From assembly GCA_026214975.1 (NCBI GenBank), contig CM047806.1:76547491-76611490 (forward strand): a DNA stretch of 64,000 nucleotides, read 5' to 3'. The notes below the pieces were generated by a model that was given only the letters and a program-made list of their open reading frames with translations, did not search any database and was not told the origin of the DNA. Of this stretch, positions 11,634 through 22,110 are shown piece by piece (the stretch's first letter is position 1; each line of letters begins with the position of its first letter). A program made the position numbers and the translations under genes. Origin of the DNA: Gentiana macrophylla (taxonomy: Eukaryota; Streptophyta; Magnoliopsida; Gentianales; Gentianaceae).

Positions 11634-12462
11634 CTAAATCGTAGACGAACAACCCGGTGTATCAACCGGTAACAATTCAACTCGATTATCTCTAGACGGA
11701 AAAATTTCATCCGTCTCCAGCTCTCCCACTCCTCTCATCTGAGTACACAGGCGCGATATCATCCAAGAATTAGGCATAGGTTTCCCCCTACTGCCTCTCG
11801 TGATTGCAAATCCAATACTGTCCTTTGAATCAAAATACCCCAATCCACAAATTCACCAAATGCTAAAGCAAAAAGTAGAAGCATTTCATTATCACTAAGG
11901 CTCCCGAAATCCCAAGTAGGATACACCCTAGAGTTAATGAAATGTTTCCATGCCTTTGAGTGTGGAAGTAAAGCACGTGTAGACATATCGTGATTTGTGT
12001 CGAAAAGTGGAAACAGACATTGGAAAGACTCATGAACTTTGTTCAAATGATTGTATGGATTATCTAATCCCCATTTCATCTCAAAATGCTGTATCGTAAC
12101 CGGTGGAATTTCGAAAAGTTGGTTGATAATAGTAGAAGAGAAGGGAACAGCCACTCCTCTTACCGAAACAATTTGAGTGATATCGATCATGGATGTCGTC
12201 ATGAGGGCAGAATAAAATTCTCGAACTATCGAGACATTTATCCTTCCTCTCGGTGTACTGACGAACTTTTTCCAGCCAAATCCTCTTTAATCGTTTTACC
12301 CCATCGATCAATTTTATCGACATTTAAACCTTTTTCCAACTGGATTGGAGAATTCGCAAAACGAGGGTGTAAAATGATATTCTCGTTAGAAGCTTGAGAT
12401 TCCGGATGATCCGGGGTGTGAGGTTCGTATGAATTGACAGATGGAGATGATCGGTTCGACAT
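11634..12462 (-). pseudogene. Gypsy env-like ORF 2
   Basis: The minus strand starts MSNRSSPSVNSYEPHTP at 12462 and, after a frame change, continues with SVRGVAVPFSSTIINQLF, KWGLDNPYNHLN, HSKAWKHFINSRVYPTWDF and a hydrophobic LLLFALAFGEFVDW, ending near 11634. The pattern (V-R-G, PF, IN-L, W-LDNP, FI-YP) matches env-like ORF 1 at 13.0-14.5 kb, so the element carries two diverged copies of the same plant post-pol domain. Function is unknown. Frames 12238-12462, 12081-12323 and 11759-12202 must be combined, so at least one frameshift breaks it. Confidence 0.65.
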
Positions 12463-12556
12463 TTTTAAAGCTAGATGAAAAGTAAAAAAAATAACAAATA
12501 GAGTTGAAAGTAGATAGACAGTGAAAGAGATGGTATGTTTTCATCATGCCCTGACC

Positions 12557-12670
12557 TCCTTTAATAGATAGAAAATTATACATACGTGGATGCATTAGAC
12601 GAACTCTAAAATGACTCATCTCTTTTTCCTTCACGGATCGAGCCGAGTCTAGGCCGGACCGGTCCGGCCT
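12557..12670 (-). promoter_or_regulatory. Palindrome and TATA-like string upstream of env-like ORF 2
   Basis: AGGCCGGACCGGTCCGGCCT at 12651-12670 is a perfect 20-base palindrome. About 95 bases downstream on the minus strand is CTATTAAAGGAGGTC, resembling the LTR's CTATATAAAGGAGCTC. The LTRs hold the same GGACCGGTCC core beside their TATA box. This arrangement suggests a possible internal promoter for the ORF starting at 12462, by inference only. Confidence 0.4.
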
Positions 12671-13030
12671 CATCCTGCTTTTACTGAGGACAGAGGTGCA
12701 AGTCAAATTGTATTTTGGTTTTTTACTTCACGTGCGTAATACTACCTACCTCCTTGAAGATATTTCATAAAGACTCATCTATCTTTATACTAACGGATAA
12801 AACGTCACATTATATTTTTTTAAAATGACGTAGTAATGATACAAAAATTATTTTTGGGTTTTTTTTTTTATAGTTTTTAGAAAAATTAAAACGATTTAGA
12901 ATGCAAACCAAATTTCGATAAAATGACTATAAAATCAAGTTAAACGAAAACGAAAACAAACCAATATCTAAATGACAAATGTCGAATAAAATGCACAGTA
13001 AAAATATTTAATCAAACAAAGTCTTGAAAT
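12671..13030 (-). other. Spacer between the two gypsy env-like ORFs
   Basis: AT-rich, with T runs around 12815 and 12860 and no open frame of note. It follows the stop of env-like ORF 1 and precedes the palindrome of ORF 2. It could contain a 3' end for the first ORF's transcript; no specific signal is claimed. Confidence 0.45.
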
Positions 13031-14501
13031 TCAATCTTCTTCATAGTCTTCCTCAGAATCGACATGAAAGCTTGAACTCGGAAACGACTGAGAAGCTGGT
13101 GGCTGAAATGTAGTCGTGGTCCTGACTGAACTATCAAGACCCATCGAACTCATGCCAGTCGTGATGTGTGAAAACTCAGTGAATCCTCCCCAACTAGACA
13201 TCGCTGGTCTCTGAACACCTGTCGAAAATACACCTGTTCCACTAGATTGGCTCCCAAAAGGATATGACGATGGATGAAAGCTCGAAGGTGGTGGAATAGG
13301 TGTTACCCAAACTGTAAGGTATATGGATCGATCGACAAGGTGGATAGGCGGGATCATCAAAGGTAGGATTACGAAGCAAGCGCTCGTTCCTCCTTAAACC
13401 TCTACGAATATCATCACCACACGCCTATTACTTTCAAAGATACAAAGCCATGTTGGCTTGACCACGTGCAACGTCTGACACTAAAGATTGAAACATATCA
13501 TATGTGATAGTGTTGGAGAAAGGAGTTTGTTGAGGCTGACTCGAAAAAGATGGAAAAGAGGAAGAAGATGTGAAAACTGGTGGAGCTGGTTGAGTTTGAC
13601 GACTTCTAATCAAAGAGCGTATACTACCATCCGGAAGCTTAGTCAAACTTGGTCCAATCAGATTTGCATCAGCCAGAGATAACTTGTCATTAGGCAGGAC
13701 TGGTACTCCCACCTACGACATAAATCTGAGATAAAACAAGGGAAGTACAGATGACTCCCTGGTCTGGCGATGACAATACTTTCAAAAATTCTTTTAAACA
13801 TGACCTTTCCAACATCCACTTTAACATCATTTACCATCGCCCAAAAGCGATACAAACATCTTCCTTTCCATACGCAGTATGTTTACTAGAAGGGTAGAGA
13901 GTATGGCTAATAAATCTTTTAATCGCCCTTAAACCTCTAATACACCTCCCGTAGTTAAACCGATTCTCAACCCACACAGCGGTTGGGTCAAAAGCGTGCT
14001 GAGCTCTCAGGGCAGTTTGTTTAAAGCTTGCTGGATCATCTAGATTCCAAACTACCCTGTAATCCTCCTCATCAGGAAAAACTTTAACTCCAAGAATTGC
14101 ATTGATAACTTCAGGGTTAAAAGGAATATTTCTGGCTCTTAGGGGTACAGTTTGCGACTTAGTCAGCTCATCTTGTGACAATGTAGATAAAACTGAATAA
14201 AACTCAGCTACTAAAGTCGTATTAATCTCCTTCTCTTCGGGTCGCTAGTTCTAACCAGCATGCGTTTTCTAAAGATATCTTTAACTTCATCACCTAAGTC
14301 ATCCAAGTCTAATCCCTTCTCAACCAAGACATCACATTTACTATAAATTTTCTCATATGCTTTCTTAGCCTCAGGTGATGCTGTGTTATCAAAACTTACG
14401 GCTTCTTCTTCAGATGATAAAATTATTGTGCCTACTACCGGAGTTGATATAGGAATGTTTGATTTACGCTTTTTAGAGGCTTTCCTACTCGACTCAGCCA
14501 T
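13031..14501 (-). pseudogene. Gypsy env-like ORF 1
   Basis: The minus strand starts MAESSRKASKKRKSN at 14501, a basic N-terminus that could serve nuclear targeting. It continues in other frames with VPLRARNIPFNPEVINAILG, VWNLDDPASFK, GLRAIKRFISHTLYPSS, then a serine-rich and phenylalanine-rich tail (FTSSSSFPSFSS; VDSEEDYEED at the end). This is the Athila-type post-pol ORF with the putative plant transposon protein domain. Frames 14211-14501, 13831-14181, 13658-13855, 13434-13712 and 13031-13360 are shifted against each other, so it is broken as assembled. The start was chosen because it opens the basic segment right after a splice-acceptor-like TATCGTAG. Confidence 0.65.
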
Positions 14502-14959
14502 TCTACGATATTGGTAAAGCCAATCAACAACAAAAACAACAACAAAAACAACAAAAAATAAAAATGTCACAACACACTCAAAAATCAAAACAGTTGAAAT
14601 TAATCTAAAAACTTATGAAAAATACGAAATTGATAACTAAATAAACTAAATAATACCTTAATATGAAGAAAACGTTGAAAAGTAGGCCGGAAAAGTGATA
14701 AAAGTCGCCGGAAAGAATGTAGCTTGTTTTTGATCCTTTTTGAATTTTGTAACTTTTGTGGAAGAGAGGAGATAGAATAATGAAGAAATCAAGTAGTGGT
14801 GTAGTGTGAGATGAATTTTTGTGGAAGAATTGAAGAAAAATTTCTTTGAGTGGTGGGGTTTGGTGTGGGTTGCGGCTGTTGAAAGAATTAGGGAAGAAGA
14901 AGAAGAAGAAAAGAGGGGTCCCCGTATTTTTATGTTTTTAGACCCCGGACCGGTCCGGG
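14502..14959 (-). promoter_or_regulatory. Leader of gypsy env-like ORF 1, palindrome and possible intron
   Basis: CCCGGACCGGTCCGGG at 14944-14959 is a perfect 16-base palindrome sharing the GGACCGGTCC core with the LTRs and with 12651-12670. Downstream on the minus strand is a pyrimidine-rich leader (CTTCTTCTTCTTCCC near 14905). Then comes a candidate intron: AAGGTATTATT near 14658, a T-rich stretch, and ATCGTAG immediately before the ATG at 14501. Its role as a promoter or spliced leader is inference. Confidence 0.4.
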
Positions 14960-15349
14960 TTCAATTTTTTCACTTTTCCGATTTTTTTTTCTTTTTATGA
15001 TTTTTGATTAAAACTTATAAAAATTCTAATAAAACTTTAATTAAAATCTTAAAGATAAGTTTATAATAATTTTAAAACTTGCTAAAATCTTTAAAAATAA
15101 AATTTGAAGGAAATTTTATAATTTTATAACAATTTCTAAAAATTTAATAAAATCTTTATAACACTTTATTAAAAAGCTTATAAAAATTTACGAAATTTAT
15201 ATCAACTCTTATAAAACATCTAAATAAAGACTAAAGAAAAACTTTTATAATACTTTTATAAAACTACTCAAAATTCATAAAGATCCAATTTTATAAAATT
15301 CTTAGAAGTTATGCGAAAATTTTATAAAGCATAAGAAAAGACTCGAAAC
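14960..15349 (-). other. AT-rich spacer after the cysteine-rich ORF
   Basis: Strongly AT-rich, with many AAAATTT and TTATAAAA strings and no open frame. It separates the small cysteine-rich ORF from the leader of env-like ORF 1. Nothing else was seen. Confidence 0.5.
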
Positions 15350-15762
15350 TTAAGGGGTTCTTGATTCTTCGATTTCTAAATCCTCCAGAGTTCTGATGTA
15401 ACGTTCAATCAACCTAACTCCTAAAAACGAGGCATTTGAATTATCTCTCGGAATTCCATCGGGATTTTCGGATAACCACCTAATCGTTCCCTTCCTAACA
15501 ATATTCAAACACTCATCCTGGGATTTGGTTGTGTTTTTCCCACAGCGTCCAACATGTTCACTTTTTCCACAGAGTCTGCATCTCATCAGAAACTTTGCCC
15601 TTCTTTTTATCGCACTCCATTACAAACTTCTCTCAATCTGATCTCTCTTAACAACTTCTTGTTTTGTTCAAAAACTAAAGCTTCTATAGCAAACGCGACA
15701 TCTTTATCAAGGCCTAATTTTAAAAGTAAAACAAAAACTCCTAATCTATCTAAAAAAGGCAT
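15350..15762 (-). pseudogene. Small basic cysteine-rich ORF, nucleic-acid-binding-like (two frames)
   Basis: An ATG at 15762 opens a 51-codon frame beginning MPFLDRLGVFVLLLKLG and ending in TAA at 15607. A second frame, open from about 15612 to 15350, carries a basic KRRAK run, then CRLCGKSEHVGRC (a Cys/His knuckle), then NTTKSQ and LSENPDG. A hydrophobic start, an arginine/lysine patch, a zinc-binding cluster and a total of about 135 residues resemble in layout the cysteine-rich nucleic-acid-binding proteins of carlaviruses and allexiviruses. I recall that resemblance from family knowledge and have not aligned it. It lies between pol and env-like ORF 1. The two frames overlap and differ by a shift. 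Alternatively it is a stray zinc-knuckle ORF native to this gypsy lineage. Confidence 0.45.
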
Positions 15763-15917
15763 CCAGTTCTTTTACGTCTATCCGGTAAAAGACGAAAATA
15801 GTTTAAACATAAACAAAAACACAGAAAAGTAGAGTAAAGATAGATAGCACCTGGTATTCGGCTGATTTCAGTTTCTCTGCTTTTCAGTTCTTTTGTTTTT
15901 CTGCTTTTTCAATTTGT

Positions 15918-17038
15918 TGGGGGATCAATCAATAGCATTACTTCTTCTTTTAGTGTGATTCCTTCTCCCTCCACAAATAACTTTACTCTGTGGCCATTGG
16001 CTATAAAAGTTGTATTTCCATCAGTTAGTTCAACTGCTCCACAGATTTAAAAACCCGTGTTTTTTAAAGGGCCCTGTCCATCTTGACTTAAGCTTACTGG
16101 AAACAACCTTAAACGTGAATTGTACAAAAGCACTCGATTACCTACATGGAACTCACGTTTAAAGATTCTCTTATCATGGAAAGATTTCGTATGCGTTCTT
16201 GTAGATTCGGCGTTTTCATAAGAATCGAGACGAAATTCTTCTAGTTCTGTCAATTGAAGCAATCTATGATCACCGATAGCCTTAGGATCGAAATTCAGAA
16301 ATTTAATAGCCCAAAAGGCTCGGTGTTCTAACTCAACTGGGAGATGACAAGACTTACCAAAGACTAGCTTATAGGGAGAACAACCAAGTGGTGTTTTAAA
16401 AGCTGTTCTGTATGCCCATAATGCATCATCTAATTTAACTGCCCAGTTTTTACGATTTGAATCAACTGTTTTCTCCACGATTCTTTTGATTTCTTTATTT
16501 GACACCTCTACCTGTCCACTGGTTTGCGGATGATAGGGTGTTCCTAACTTATGTGTTACACCATATTTTTCAACTATCTTAGTAAATGGTTTATTACAAA
16601 AGTGTGACCCTCTATCACTAATGATAGCCCTCGGAATGCCATATCTGGTAAATATATTCTTTTTAAGGAATCGTATGACAACTTTGGTATCATTAGTTGG
16701 AAGAGCTTCAGCTTCCATTTCGAGACATAATCTACCATTACAAGAATAAATCTTTTTCCAAAAGATATAGGGAAAGGTCCCATGAAATCTATACCCCAAA
16801 CATCAAATAACTCACATTCTAAAATAGGTTGCATAGGCATTTCATGTTTTTTAGATACATTTCCCCATTTTTGACAAGATTCACAAGATTTAACATATTT
16901 ATACGCATCTCTATATAGTGTAGGCCAATAAAAACCACATTGTAAAACTTTAAAAGCAGTTTTCCAACCTCCATGATGACCTCCTGCCTCACGATCATGA
17001 CAAAATGATAAAACACTTAAAATTTCATTATCAGGCAC
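15918..17038 (-). pseudogene. Gypsy integrase and pol C-terminus
   Basis: The minus strand carries the zinc-binding HHCC part (GGHHGGWKTAF ... SCESCQKWG) in frame 16574-17038. That frame also holds the first catalytic Asp ([11 protein letters not shown]). Frame 16047-16799 has the second Asp (IISDRGSHF) and the Glu region ([13 protein letters not shown]). The frames overlap at about 16.7 kb, so one frameshift lies within the catalytic core. A C-terminal piece (VELTDGNTTFIANGHRVK, then VMLLIDPPTN) runs to about 15918. Integrase joins element DNA to the host chromosome. Confidence 0.88.
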
Positions 17039-17127
17039 ACATTTTACGATTATCCCATCCGAACATTTACGGAAAAGGTCCGGTTCCTCCCAAGTAATAA
17101 AATTTTAAGTCATAAAAGAACTTTTTT

Positions 17128-17754
17128 TCATTGCCAAGTCCAATGAGACGGAATATAATCACAGGTTAAGTAATTAATGATATCTCCAAACCAAGGTGAC
17201 ATTTCCTTAGAAGGAATTCTATTTTTTAATAACTGCATGGTTGAAGGAATATCTATTCTAAATAGTTGTTCATCAGGAAATGAATCTTTAATTTCAATTC
17301 CTATTTCTTCACCATTTTCCATTCTACTTAGATGATCTGCTACTACATTCTCACTTCCTTTTTTATCTTTAATTTCAATATCAAATTCTTGAAGTAAGAG
17401 AATCCATCTAAGCAGACGAGGTTTAGCATCTTTCTTACTCAGTAAATACTTTAGTGCTGAATGGTCTGTATAAATTATTACCTTAGAACCAACAATATAC
17501 GATCGAAACTTATCTAAGGCAAAAATTACAGCCAACAGTTCTTTTTCTGTAGTTGCATAATTTAGTTGAGCAGTGTTTAATGTGTGGGATGCATAGTAAA
17601 TAGCTTTGAGAATTTTGTTATATCTTTGACCTAAAACAGCTCCTACAGCTAAATCACTTGCATCACACATAATCTCAAACGGCAAACTCCAATCTGGTGC
17701 TACTAGCACTGGTGCAGTAGTCAACCTCGCTTTTAAGGTCTGAAAGGCTTCCAT
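17128..17754 (-). CDS. Gypsy RNase H domain (fragment of pol)
   Basis: The frame starts [17 protein letters not shown] and is open for 208 residues. It contains [15 protein letters not shown], the catalytic-site CDAS and TEKELLAV motifs, [11 protein letters not shown] and ADHLSRM, all characteristic of the gypsy RNase H that follows RT. It degrades RNA in RNA-DNA hybrids during reverse transcription. It is separated from RT by a frame change near 17.8-17.9 kb, so it is a domain of a broken polyprotein rather than an independent gene. Confidence 0.88.
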   Translation of the reverse strand: MEAFQTLKARLTTAPVLVAPDWSLPFEIMCDASDLAVGAVLGQRYNKILKAIYYASHTLNTAQLNYATTEKELLAVIFALDKFRSYIVGSKVIIYTDHSALKYLLSKKDAKPRLLRWILLLQEFDIEIKDKKGSENVVADHLSRMENGEEIGIEIKDSFPDEQLFRIDIPSTMQLLKNRIPSKEMSPWFGDIINYLTCDYIPSHWTWQ

Positions 17755-18530
17755 ACATTTACTATCAAAGTTAAAAGGTACTTCCTTTTCAAGTAAATGA
17801 CTTAGAGGCTTCGCTATTTTCGAGAAATCTGCAATGAACCTTCTATAAAATCCTGCATGTCTGAGAAATCCTCTTAGGGTTCTTAAATTAACTGGTGGAG
17901 GTAATTTTTCAATTACTTCGACTTTAGCTATATCAACTTCAATACCTTTCTGTTAGAGATTCTATGTCCTAGAACAATCCCTTCTGATACCATTAAGTGA
18001 CATTTTTCCCAGTTTAGTACTAGATTGGTATCTTCACAGCGTTGTAACACTCGTTCTAAGTGTAACAAACAAACATCAAATGAATCTCCGTAAACACTAA
18101 AGTCATCCATAAAAATTTCTAAAAATTTCTCAACCATATCAGCAAATATAGCCATCATACACCTTTGAAACGTAGCTGGTGCATTACATAAACCAAACGG
18201 CATTCTTTTATAAGCAAAAGTTCCATAAGGACAAGTGAAATTAGTTTTTTCTCTATCTCCTGCTGCAATGAATATCTGTAAATATCCTGAATAACCATCT
18301 AAGAAACAGTAATACTTATGTCCACTTAAACGCTCCAACATCCGAACTATGAATGAAAGTGGATGATGATCTTTCTTAGTATGATCATTTAGTTTTCTAA
18401 AATCAATGCACATTCGATAAACTTGTAATCTCTCTTGTCGGAATCCATTCATTCCTTTCATTCATTCTTTTGTGAAACCTCCTTTCTTTGGTACAACTTG
18501 AGTTGGACTAACCCATTCACTATCTCGATA
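17755..18530 (-). pseudogene. Gypsy reverse transcriptase domain
   Basis: The upstream piece EWVSPTQVVPKKGGFTKE (about 18470-18525) ends in a stop. The main frame 17928-18461 carries RMCIDFRKLNDHTKKDHH, CFLDGYSGYLQI, YKRMPFGLCNAPATFQR and the catalytic IFMDDFSVYG (FMDD box), then a VLGHRIS segment. Between 17755 and 17927 the thumb/connection continues out of frame ([15 protein letters not shown] string). It copies element RNA into DNA using the tRNA-Asp primer. Confidence 0.9.
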
Positions 18531-19424
18531 TGGGAAAAATTATCCCCATTTCTAATAGCTTAATGACCTCTTTCTTAAAAATTAAGCGCAAATTTGGGTT
18601 GAGGCGCGTTGCGGTTGAATACAAGGTTTAGCCTCTTCCTTCGTAATTATCTTATGAAGCGCAAATCTCGTGGTTAATACCTCGAATATCGGCAATTGTC
18701 CATCCAAAAGCTTTCTTATGCTTTTTCAACATTCTAAGTAATTGATCTTCTTGACGCTCGATTAAAGATGATGAAATAATAGCGGTAATAGATTATTAGT
18801 TTCAAGAAAAGCATACTTGATTTAAAGGTAACGGTTTCAATTCCATTCTTAGGTGGATCTTCCAGGTGATGGTTTAAGAACTGGTCCTTCTAGTTCTAAT
18901 TCCAAATACTTATGCCATGATGGTTTAAAAGTAAAACTTCCTTTATCTAGAGAAAGAATTATCTCTTTCATTTCGGTGTCTTTCTCATCTTCCTTATAGA
19001 TAGATAGAGTTAAACATTCTTCTAATCTGTCTTCAAAAGTTGGTAATCGATTATCATAGATGAATGAATATCTTCTATAAAAGAACATGATTACGTGATT
19101 TATATGGATGGTTCATAGCTTTGAAAATATTGAAAGTAACTTCATCTTCATTGACTCTCGAATTAACTCTCCTTTCGGACATCTATTAAGGTTCTTCCTG
19201 TAGCTAGAAATGGTCGACCTAAGATAAGTGGCTTTGAATATCCTTCTTCCATTTCCATAACTACAAAGTCTCTTTGGAAAATAGAACTTGTCTACTTTAA
19301 CCAATACGTCCTCAATAATTCCTTTAGGATTTTTAATCGATCTATCTGCCATCTGCAGAGTCATTTCAGTTTTAGTAAGCTTTCCTATGCCTAGCTTCTT
19401 ATAATCCTCATAAGACATGAGATT
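18531..19424 (-). pseudogene. Gypsy aspartic protease and link to RT
   Basis: Around 19430-19390 one minus-strand frame gives the protease active site CDLGASINLMS, followed in frame 19113-19418 by YKKLGIGKLTKTEMTLQMAD and a VKVDKFYFP segment. The remaining link (18849-19088) is charged sequence (EDRLEECLTLSIY) and degenerate frames up to RT. The protease matures the gag-pol polyprotein. Shifts near 19.43, 19.27 and 19.10 kb break it. Confidence 0.8.
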
Positions 19425-21905
19425 TATACTAGCTCCAAGATCACATAAGACCTTCTAAATGTAAATCCTCCAATTTCACATGGAATGGTAAAACTTCCAG
19501 GATCTTTCAGTTTAGGTGGTAACTTATGCTGCAAAACTGCAGAACATTCTTCATTTAGGCATATATTCTCATATTCCTCTAATTTTTTCTTGTTTGACAG
19601 AATATCTTTCAGAAATTTTCCATAAGCAGGCATACTAATTAGAGCTTCGATAACAAGGATATTAACATGAATATGACGAAAAGTATCAAGGAAACGAGCA
19701 TACTTCTTATCAGTTTTAATCTTTTTAATTTGATCTTTAGGTGGGTAAGGTAAAGATTCTAAATCTATCACCTTTGATCCCAAAGTCATTTTCTCTTTTC
19801 CTTTTTCCTTAAACTTTTGAGTATTACTTGATCGCCAAGTATCATAATCTTGAGTTTTTTCTTTTAAAACATTCCCTGAATCAATCTCTACTTCAGATTC
19901 CTTCAGTTCTTCTTGTTTTTCATCCTTGTTTTCATTATCTTCCATTCTAACATGTTCTTTGAATAAATTCCTTAAATCTTTATCCATGGGATCCTTCAAA
20001 ATCCTAGGGATTTTTACCCATTTTTCACCTTCACTTTCAGGTTCCAAACTTCTATTCCTTTTCAAGAAATTCTCTATAATTTCTTCTTCCTCATCAGTGA
20101 ATTCAATTTCATCTTTAGTTTCATTATTTTTTCCATCTAAATCATTTTCTACTTCATTATTTCCGAAGTTTTCTACTCCATTACTACCACAGAGTTTTCT
20201 ACTTCTCGTAACTACAACATTTACCTCTCTTGGGTTTCTTTCAGTATTGCTTGGTAATCCCCCAGGGGGTCTAATGTTATTACGTTCACCTTCCCTACTC
20301 AAATGATCTTCCATATTCCTCAATGAGGCTTCTATCGTTATCATTCTGGTATCATGTCCACTCATAGATGTTTTCATTGTACTCATATCCTTGGTGACTG
20401 TACCAATAGAAGTCATCATTGTTTCCATATTCTTAGCTTGAGTAGATAATACACCCATCATATTTTCCATTAATTTTTCCCATTTTTCAACTCCTTCTGC
20501 AGATTGAGTTGAACTTTGAGTTACTGGTATACTTTGAGTGGTATGTTGAGGATAGGATCTAGGTAATGATTGTAAATTCTGATTAGATGTATTTTCTTGA
20601 TAAACTTGATTATTATTCATATTCCTATAAGGAACTGGATATGGCGGTTGTCCTTGCTTACTAGGGTTTTCAGACCATCGATAAGTAGGGTGATCTCTTC
20701 TAATAGCATTAAACGAGTTTGAGTATGCATTGTTCAAATTCCTATGCTGCTGAAGAAAACTCACCCCCTCTCTTGAATATCCTGTTGGTTCTTCAATCCC
20801 TATTGACATATTATCCTGATTTGAGTATTCAGTTGGTGTACTATTCTCTGAACTTTGGTTTTTGTTTGATTGTAGGCCATCAAATTTCCTACTCAAATTT
20901 TCTAAATGTGCTAGAACTTCCGTGTTAGATGTACATTCTCCTGCAAAAGCTACTTTCCTGGTGCTAGAACCGGTTTCCCACATTCTGTTATTTTTGGAAA
21001 TCTTTTCTATAGCATCGTAAACTATTTGAGCTTCACTCATCATTAAAGAACCACCACAGGCATGATCTACATCCGCACGTGAATCTTTTCTTAATTTACG
21101 ACAGAAGAGTTGAATTTGCATATCTAAGGAATAACCATGGTCGGGACAAGCTCTTAACAATTTTTTAAATCTTTCCCAGGCATTCCCAAGCGTTTCTTCA
21201 GATGCTTGTCTAAAGTTAGCAACCTCGACTTTTAATTCCAAATTTCGTCCAGGAGTGAAATACTGTTTCAGAAATTCAGTTTGAATCTCCTCCCAACTTG
21301 TAAGTGAGTGATGTGGAAGAGACATAAACCAATCTCGGGCTCGTCCTTTTAGAGAAAAAGGAAACATAGTCATCCTCGTTAATTCCTTATGAGCACCTTG
21401 ACTTTTGGTCAGATGTATTACAGATTCTTCAAAAAAGATAGAGATGATGATGTGGATCTTCATCATCCTCTCCTAGGAATTGGGCTCTTGCGTCAATTAA
21501 ACCAAAAAGATGAGATTTAATTTCGAAATTGGTTGCTCCTTCATTGGGTAAAAGTATGGGATTATTAGTCTGGTTCCTTCTTATGGTTTGATCACAAATA
21601 GGTCTCGGGTTTGGTGGGTTATTACGATTATTCTGGTTCCGATTCTGATTATTTCTATTATTATTATTATGATTATTATTAGGGTTAACAGGGTTTTGTC
21701 CATGCCCTGGAGCTTGATCTAGCCTCTGTTCATTTGTTTCATCACTAGTTTCAGCCATTTCTTTATTTTTGTTTGAAGATGATTCTTGGTCAGGATTTCC
21801 CTGACTAGTATGACCTCGTTTACTCTCTAATCTTAACTGCCTTTCGTAAGTGTTTATGTCAGGCTTATAAGGAGTGAGTGGGGACTTACCGCTTCTGGTC
21901 ATCAA
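19424..21905 (-). pseudogene. Gypsy gag
   Basis: The frame from 21905 starts MMTRSGKSPLTPYKPD and has an asparagine-rich tract near 21.65 kb. A frameshift near 21.46 kb leads into a 680-residue frame with the retrotransposon gag core: MFPFSLKGRARDWFMSLP, WEEIQTEFLKQYF and ERFKKLLRACPDHG. A long charged, glutamine/asparagine-rich middle leads to LPPKLKDPGSFTIPC, the usual lead-in to protease. No CCHC knuckle was seen. Gag makes the virus-like particle. Confidence 0.88.
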
Positions 21906-22086
21906 CTAACAAAAATAGAAAAATGCTCGAAATTGATAGAAGTAAAAAGATTGGTAACTTACTTTTAAGGTAAGTACCAACGAAAAATAAAAAAGAAATA
22001 TGATAAGAAGAGTGTTGACTTATTCTCGAGAATTTTGAGCTAATACAAGTAGTAACCATAGACACAAAGAAAGAAATTAGCGACAT
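21906..22086 (-). other. Gypsy leader between PBS and gag
   Basis: About 180 bp separate the PBS from the gag ATG on the minus strand. It would contain the packaging region of the RNA. No ORF or clear structure is visible. Confidence 0.5.
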
Positions 22087-22104
22087 TCCCCGGCAACGGC
22101 GCCA
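22087..22104 (-). promoter_or_regulatory. Gypsy primer binding site (tRNA-Asp type)
   Basis: The minus strand reads TGGCGCCGTTGCCGGGGA, six bases from the 5' LTR. This is the classic Athila/Tat-type PBS, complementary to the 3' end of tRNA-Asp. It appears intact. Confidence 0.93.
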
Positions 22105-22110
22105 GAAATC

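Noticed and set aside
15554..15832. Plus-strand 92-residue ORF opposite the cysteine-rich ORF
   Set aside because: It is a shadow of the minus-strand frames, which carry the zinc-knuckle and basic motifs.
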